Of a stretch of 64,000 bases of DNA, positions 57,586-64,000 are shown piece after piece. The stretch lies in assembly GCA_036365515.1 (NCBI GenBank), contig CM070876.1, forward strand, positions 123,026,810 to 123,090,809, written 5' to 3'. The notes below the pieces were generated by a model that was not told the DNA's origin, made no database searches, and worked only from the letters and a program-made list of their open reading frames with translations. Each line of letters begins with the position of its first letter. The stretch's first letter is position 1. Made by a program: the position numbers and the translations under genes. Origin of the DNA: Torymus aiolomorphi. Lineage: Eukaryota > Arthropoda > Insecta > Hymenoptera > Torymidae.

Positions 57586-59730
57586 GGGGTTATTCCATTA
57601 GCGTGTCGAGCGAGACAAAATTCAGTGACACAGCTTAGTAAAGGACACAGACAATACTGGTTGGACGCATGTTTTTAATTCAGGTGATATGCGAATACCG
57701 ACAGAGATCTCTATCGTACCGATCACAATGTTTTTAATTAAATATTAATTGTTATAAGCTTTTTCTTGAATTCTATGAGTCGACGTACTTATTATCTAAT
57801 TCCCGGTCAATTTCCAGATAAATCTAATGGAAAATAAAGACGAAATTTGAAAATCGCAACGTCACAAAATATCATAATAACCCCGAAATACGACATCTTG
57901 CGGTTTTTCAAATTTCGTCTTTATTTTCCATTAGATATCTAAAATTGGACCCGGAATTAGATAATAAGTCTGCATTTGTGTATCGACTCTCAGAATTCAA
58001 GAAAAAGATTGTAACAATATTTAATTACAAACATTGTGGTCGGTACGGCAGCGAACTCTGTCGGTATAAGGCATCCCATACGATGGAGATGAAATAATTA
58101 ATATAATTTATTAATATGTTATTAATTACGTATTCTACATATTATTAATTAATTTACATTATAATTTTCTAAAAATATTTAAATCTAAATTTTATTTAAT
58201 TGGCGTCCAAAATCAATAAGTCTCAAATAAACAAATACAAGAGGCAAATTGATTAGATCAACATTATTCTGATATTTATGCTTTTTATATATACTCGATA
58301 AGGATATGTATAGATAAAATAAAATAAATAAATAGTGTTTAGCAAATCCTCATATTTATTTGCTTTTATTTTTTTTAAAATACAAAAGATTATTTTCTTA
58401 TACAAAACTTATACAAAACTTGATATCTAAAACATAACTTCTTACTAAGAAATTCGTTTCTAAATTGAAAATCTTTTTTAACAACAACTTTTTCTATAAA
58501 ACCAAACTTTTTTTTTATCATAATATGATTCTGTTTTACAAAACTTAAGGTTACTTAAGGTAACTTAAGGTCCGCAAAGTACCTGCCAAAAGTATTTCAC
58601 GTTAAAATAATTATATAAAGCATTTGATCAATTTTTAATTCTCGCGATCAATGTATTAATGCAATTGGAATATTATAAGCTTTAAAAATAAAAAATCAAA
58701 GTAAAATTGTTGATTCGGCGCTATTTTTTTTAAATTGTCAAAATTGTAATGAAAATTGTAAATTGTAATGCAAATTGTAAATTGTAATGCAAATTGTAAA
58801 TTGTAATAAAAATTGTAAATTATTTCAATGAAAAATGTAAATTGTAATGACGATTTTCAAATTTATCGCCGATTTAAAGTGAAAAACTAACTTTTGGCAG
58901 GAACCTTACAGGCAATACAACCTAAAATTAGACTTTGTCACAAAGAGATTAAAAAAAAAGTTTGTTCTTTTTTGAAAACTGATTTTTTTTGTTTAAGTAA
59001 TACTACTAATAATTTTTTGAATTTAAAGTAAGAAATTCTTTTCTAAAATGGAAATCTCGTTTCACAAAAACTTTTTCTATAAAACCAAAATTTTTTTTTT
59101 ATCAAAATATGATTCTTTATAGAATTTATACTAAAATAAGAATAAAAGTTTATTATTCATTATAATATTTGTGTATCTTTCTTTTAAAAAATATTTAATT
59201 TTAATTATATTAGAAACTAAAAGATGTTTGAAAATTTGCATTAATTAGAAATAATCTTAATCTAATTTAACTATTTGCTTTGTCTAATTCAAATTTTTTT
59301 GTTAACTAAAGCATTAATTAAAGATGACATCGTAGATTTTCACATTTTTACAAGATCAATTATTTATTTAATAATAACAATTGTAATAAGAAATACAATA
59401 TGTGTTAAATACACAAATCTACGTTGGTATCTTGTGTAACCTTCACATTTAGATCATGTGTCTATCGATACAATCTATTGATTTAACGATGTGTACTTTG
59501 CAAGACGTGGTGGCTACGACGTGACTTAGAATCCCGCATAGGGCATAAGTCAAATAAGAGAATGTATGCTTTTTTCATCTTCAAATCTTATCTCACTTGT
59601 CCAATTCATTGCAAACTCGCCCTAAACCCTACTAACAAAGGCAAAAACATCGGCTTGCGCATGCGCATTGACATCACTTTGATCGTCTCATCTTGTCTTT
59701 TATATCTCACTCGACACGCTAATGGAATAA
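57586..59730. mobile_element. 2.1-kb element with TTATTCCATTAGCGTGTCGAG ends
   Basis: The left end TTATTCCATTAGCGTGTCGAG and the right end CTCGACACGCTAATGGAATAA are inverted copies. Comparison with P1 17372-17380 shows it interrupts P2 at a GGG. Inside: a palindrome 57691-58074 (arms sharing ACCGACAGAG and CAAATTTCGTCTTTATTTTCC), a short tandem repeat AAATTGTAATG (58738-58850) and a direct repeat (about 58440-58530 and 59025-59110). No transposase is seen, and superfamily is not assigned. Confidence 0.65.
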
Positions 59731-60644
59731 GGCCCCGGGCTGCATAACTCAACTGATGTGGTTAGCGCGAAAATTTAAAATATTGAACTCACAATATAGA
59801 AAATAGTTTGAGACCTTTGTATTATAAAAATAATACAGATAATCTTTTACGATTACTCCAACATTTTTTTGCATCACAGAAGTTTAAATTCATACTTTTT
59901 TAATATTTAGAAAAGAAATGTAATGTATTAAAATATACACGGTAACCCATATTAATCGCCGCACCCGGATTTCTCGGAACCTAAGCCAGATAGAGAAAAA
60001 TGGTTCAGACAAAAGTTATAGGGGACAAAGGGGGCCACATAATGGCGCTAACGTCTTTGATCTTGAACTTGACCTTTGAGGTTATTTGAAGGTCAAAGTG
60101 GTTTTTTCATATGGAAACACCTAGTTTTGACCCCGAATTCGGAAAGAGCGGGAAATTTTACGTTCAAAATCATATTGAGAAATTTTTTCCAAGGTCTTTT
60201 CAAGGTCAAATCTAGGTCAAACTCAGAAAAGTCCGTTTAAAATCGTTTCTTTCCATGAACCACAGGCTAAACTGGTTCAAATTGATCGTAGGCTTAATAG
60301 AGGAACCCACACACCCCAAACCCACACACCCAAAACTTACACATCCTAGTAAACAAAACTCAAGCACATCCTAACCCCATAAACTTCATGCCCTCACATG
60401 CTGAACGCTTACACCCCGGTCCCACAACCATACCCCACACCCCCAGTCCCACACATCCCTACACCACGCATGCTAATCCCATACACCCCAAACGCACACA
60501 TCTTGAACCCTGAAAAGTTTTTCTCAAGGGCAAACTGATTTTTTAACGGAAACTTTAAGATCGTTGAAGCTTCTGTTATAAATGTATTAACCTTACTTTT
60601 TGCGCTACCCAGAAACAACGACGTGGACATAGTAAGGATTGTTT

Positions 60645-60815
60645 CCTTTGGGGTGCTTAATTAAAGTGAGTCCCCTTGCCTCTCACTGTTCGGGATGCTT
60701 GATTAAAGTGAGTCCCCTTGCCACTCACTGTTCGGGGTGCTTGATTATAGTGAGTCCCCTTACCTCTCACTGTTCGGGATGCTTGATTATAGTGAGTCCC
60801 CTCGCCTCTCACTAA
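60645..60815. repeat. About 60-bp subterminal repeats (left)
   Basis: Units of TGCTTGATTAAAGTGAGTCC plus CTCACTGTTCGGG, about four copies; mirrored at about 62675-62850. Placed next to the transposase end, as transposase-binding subterminal repeats often are; a binding role is inferred. Confidence 0.6.
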
Positions 60816-60832
60816 TGTAAATAAATTTTTAT

Positions 60833-61087
60833 TTAACCTCGAAGCAAGTGTTCGAAATTACGACCATTTGCTTCAAGGCACATAGTTAAATGCCTTTGAA
60901 AATGGCGGACTGTGTTCTGCAAAGTTCGTCTCTGAATGGCAGCGCATGCTCGACGAATCCTATCCTGCATAACTGCTCTTGTAGTGGGTTGTTGCTCAAA
61001 AATAGCATTTTTCAAATACCCCCATAAACAAAAGTCTGATGGTGAAGTATGGGATAAAGAAGCAAGCAATTTCACCGGACCTCCTCA
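60833..61087 (-). pseudogene. Inverted duplicate of transposase 3' end
   Basis: On the minus strand encodes the C-terminal about 70 residues of the transposase (FCLWGYLKNAIFEQQPTTRA to NGRNFEHLLRG), nearly identical to 62440-62659. It is part of the left inverted arm, not an independent gene. 61088-61590 is unique, AT-rich and non-coding. Confidence 0.85.
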
Positions 61088-61595
61088 AACAATTCATCTA
61101 ATACTAAAGTGTTTATTAAAAAATGCTGTTATTATGAGCGTGAAATGTGGTGCTCCACTATCCTGCTAGAACCTGAAAAATAAATTTAAAAGAACCATTG
61201 ACGGAACCTATTTTCTTTATAGATGTGTTGTTAATGATTACATTATCAAAATTAGTATTTCTGAAATTTGAACGCTACTAATTCACATTATTTACATAAA
61301 ACAAAAAAAATAAAAGGAAGTTTTAGTTTTATTTGCAATTAAAATAAGAAATAATGCTTTATTGAATTGAATACCTTTAATGTTTTGACGATTATTTTAT
61401 TTTAAAATTTAAAATTAAAAAAGTGTGACAAACGAAGTATTTATGGCAATTACAGTTAGCTAATTAAAGTTACCGTAATTTTCCAACGTTTTTTCTTTTT
61501 AGGTGCGACCGTATACGGGCGAGCCTTATAATGATTAATATTTTTGATACCATTTTACTATTTAAATTTAATAGTAATTAATAGCTGGCTCTGAA

Positions 61596-62659
61596 ATGGC
61601 TGACTATCCGCCCAACGAGATCGTTGATATGATTTTGGTTTTAGGAGCAAGCCAAAATAATTATCGTGGTGCGGCAAGACTTTATGCTGAACGCTATCCT
61701 GACAGACGACATCCTGACGATAGAGCTATCAGACGTTTAGCTCAAAGAGCTCGTGGTGGACACATGGTTCGCCAACGTAGGCGCCATGAGTATGATGAAA
61801 ATGATAATCGAGTTGTAACTATCCTTGCAATAATTCATCTTGACCCACACATTAGCGCTCGTCGAGTCGAAAGGGAAATTGGTATTCCAAGAAATACTTT
61901 TTTAAGAATTATGAAGGTGCTTCAACATCACGCGTACCATATTACTTTGGTTCAAGAGCTACGTTTCAGCATTTCCAACAGCGCATTATGTTTTGCCAAT
62001 GGGCTTTACAAATGATAGAAAATGATCCAGACTTTTTTAACTTTGTTCTTTTTACTGATGAGGCACAATTTCAAAGTGATGGGGAACTGAGTAGGCATAA
62101 TTGCCATTATTGGTCTGATGTGAATCCTCATTGGGTCAGAACTGTAAACCATCAAAGACGTTGGAGTATTATGGTATGGTACGGGATTATCAATGGATAT
62201 TTGATTGGCCCCTATTTTTTTGAAGCAAATGTAAATCAACATACCTATTTGACGCTAATAAGAGATGAACTACCTAGATTGATGGAAGATGTTGATTTAG
62301 AAACGCGACGAAGAATGTGGCTCCAGCAGGACGGCGCAGCACCACATTACGCTCGAATTTTAAGGGCTTTTTTGAATGAGCACTATGGTAACAGATGGAT
62401 TGGTCGAGGAGGTCCGGTTAACTGGCCTGCTTGCTCACCCGATCTTACATCACCAGATTTCTATTTATGGGGGTATTTGAAAAATGCTATTTTTGAGCAA
62501 TTACCTACTACAAGAGCAGTTATGCAGGATAGGATTCGTCGAGCATGCGCTGCCATTCCGAGACAAACTTTGCAGAACACAGTCCGCCATTTTCAAAGGC
62601 ATTTAACTATGTGCCTTGAAGCAAATGGTCGTAATTTCGAACACTTGCTTCGAGGTTAA
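61596..62659 (+). pseudogene. DD41D transposase, single frameshift
   Basis: The ATG at 61596 starts MADYPPNEIVDMILVLGASQ, a helix-turn-helix DNA-binding region (residues about 1-115, including AARLYAERYPDRRHP and PHISARRVEREIGIP). A one-base loss near 61957 shifts the frame; the catalytic part continues from about 61960. Catalytic acids: D in LFTDEAQFQ, D in WLQQDGAAPH, D in LTSPDFYLWG. The second and third are separated by 41 residues, which defines the DD41D group. The enzyme would cut and paste the element at TA. The frameshift should prevent a complete protein. Confidence 0.85.
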
Positions 62660-64000
62660 ATAATAATTTATTTACATTAGTGAGAGGCGAGGGGACTCAC
62701 TATAATCAGCACCCCGAACAGTGAGAGGCAAGGGGACTCACTTAATCAAGCACCCCGAACAGTGAGAGGCAAGGGGACTCGCTTTAATCAAGCACCCCGA
62801 AAAGTGAGAAGCGAGGGGACTCACTTTAATTAAGCACCCCAAAGAAACAATCCTTACTACGTCCACGTCGTTGTTTCTGGGTAGCGCAAAAAGTAAGGTT
62901 AATACATTTATAACAGAAGCTTCAACGATCTTAAAGTTTTCGCTAAAAAATAATTTTGCCCTTGAGAAAAACTTTTCAGGGTTCAAGATGTGTGGTTCAA
63001 GATTTGTGGTGTATGGGATTAGCATGCGTGGTGTAGTGATGTGTGGGACTGGGTGTGTGGGGTATGGATGTGGGCCAGGGGTGTAACAGTTCAGCATGTG
63101 AGGGCATGAAGTTTATGGGGTTAGGATGTGCGAGCTTGAGTTTTGTTTACTAGGATGTGTAAGTTTTGGGTGTGTGGGTTCCTCTATTAAGCCTACGATC
63201 AATTTGAACCAGCGTAGCCTGTGGTTCATGGAAAAAAACGATTTTAAACGGACTTTTCTGAGTTTGACCTAGATTTGACCTTAAAATAACCTTGGAAAAA
63301 ATTTCTCAATATGATTTTGAACGTAAAATTTCCCGCTCTTTCTGAATCCGGGGTCAAAACTAGGTGTTTCCGTATGAAAAAACCACTTTGACCTTGAAAT
63401 AACCTCAAAGGTCAAGTTCAAGGTAAAAGACCTTAGCGCCATTATGTGGCCCCCTTTGTCGCCTATAACTTTTGTCTGAACCATTTTTCTCTATCTGGTT
63501 TAGGTTCTGAGAAATACGGGTGCGGCGATTAAAATGGTTCACCGTCTATATAGTGTGCGCTTGATTTCAGTTAGTTCTCTCTCTTTTGAAAAATATTACC
63601 TATGTTTGAATGCAAACTATTCAAGGTCATATATGATTTATTTATGGTGTTTTAAACCTTCTCAAAGTGAAATAAAAATTGCAGCAAATAGTTTATTTAT
63701 ATGATTTCACAAACAATATTACTAACATATTACACAAGTAAAAAAAAAAAAATACGTAGGTGGTCCCTTTAGTGGGATAGGATTATTTTAGCAAAAGCGA
63801 GACAAACAGACGGTAGTAGGATAATTTGAGGTTCTGTTAGTCAATATTAGATTTTCAACACTCTACAAATACTAAAAATGATGTTTTTTCTGCCCGCAAA
63901 TAATTATTGCAAAATTATAGTAAAAAAAAACATTATTGAACCACCTCTATTCAGAGTATAAAATGTATTTAGCGACTCATTTATATTAGCCTAGCATAAA

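Larger units (their letters stand above)
59938..63546. mobile_element. DD41D Tc1/mariner-type element with about 1.1-kb inverted ends
   Basis: Ends CACGGTAACCCATATTAATC and inverted GATTAAAATGGTTCACCGT, in a TA-run. Arms (59938 to about 61087, and about 62403-63546) are inverted copies that include subterminal repeats and the 3' end of the transposase gene. The gene lies in the centre on the plus strand. P1 at 17570-17590 shows the empty site. Long arms of this size are unusual for the superfamily. Confidence 0.8.
56840..64000. mobile_element. Second Polinton-like copy P2 (partial, runs off the window)
   Basis: Follows the P1 left-arm order: 150-bp repeats (56850-57310, three units), the small conserved frame (57331-57582), AT-rich arm (59745-59937 and 63547-64000, matching 17400-18050). 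Interrupted by two elements (57586-59730 and 59938-63546). The outermost gene seen in P1 is not present. Whatever lies beyond 64000 decides whether P2 keeps replication genes. Confidence 0.7.

Overview
This is an AT-rich eukaryotic window, most likely from an insect. The reasons are nested DNA transposons with arthropod-type relatives, one spliced exon of a White/Scarlet-type ABCG transporter, and no bacterial gene organisation. Almost all of it is mobile DNA. The transporter exon at 44198-44336 on the minus strand is the only convincing host coding sequence. There is no rRNA, CRISPR array or intact tRNA.

Layout. 1-5650 is non-coding, with a CpG-rich patch, degenerate repeats rich in HindIII-like AAGCTT motifs, inverted repeats and a tRNA-like sequence. 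5657-11148 holds minus-strand Helitron ends, a foldback element and a broken plus-strand Helitron helicase. That helicase is split by an insert carrying two hammerhead-ribozyme-like motifs on opposite strands. 12206-37143 is one Helitron (H1), swollen and scrambled by later events. It contains a 13.7-kb Polinton/Maverick-like element (P1, 15499-29232) that is almost entirely a giant palindrome, a 1.8-kb palindromic element, a 2.4-kb composite insert and several inversions at (TA)n tracts. 37801-43759 is a second, more complete Helitron (H2). 47131-49559 is a third, internally deleted one (H3). 49571-54699 is a 5-kb palindromic element. From about 56487 to the window end lies part of a second Polinton-like copy (P2), split by a 2.1-kb terminal-repeat element and by a 3.6-kb DD41D Tc1/mariner-type element.

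How the parts relate. The Helitrons encode a Rep/helicase protein (Cys-rich N-terminus, Helitron-like N domain, HUH endonuclease with two tyrosines, Pif1-type helicase). All copies seen are broken, so movement would need an intact copy elsewhere. P1 keeps Polinton hallmarks: 5'-AG ends, a 6-bp TAGATA target duplication inside the Helitron gene, and the Walker B half of an A32-type packaging ATPase at its centre. Both of its arms are copies of the same element end, as in a snap-back genome.

The least explained signal is a family of (TA)n-bounded elements. Their arms are different short repeats, but they share a core GTGACTAAAGAAATAAT. Ten cores are present. Four lie 70-105 bp upstream of the four Helitron 5' ends H1-H4, always in the same relative orientation. 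A second theme is that nearly every element here is a long inverted repeat able to form hairpins. All family names rest on recognised motifs; no database search was possible.
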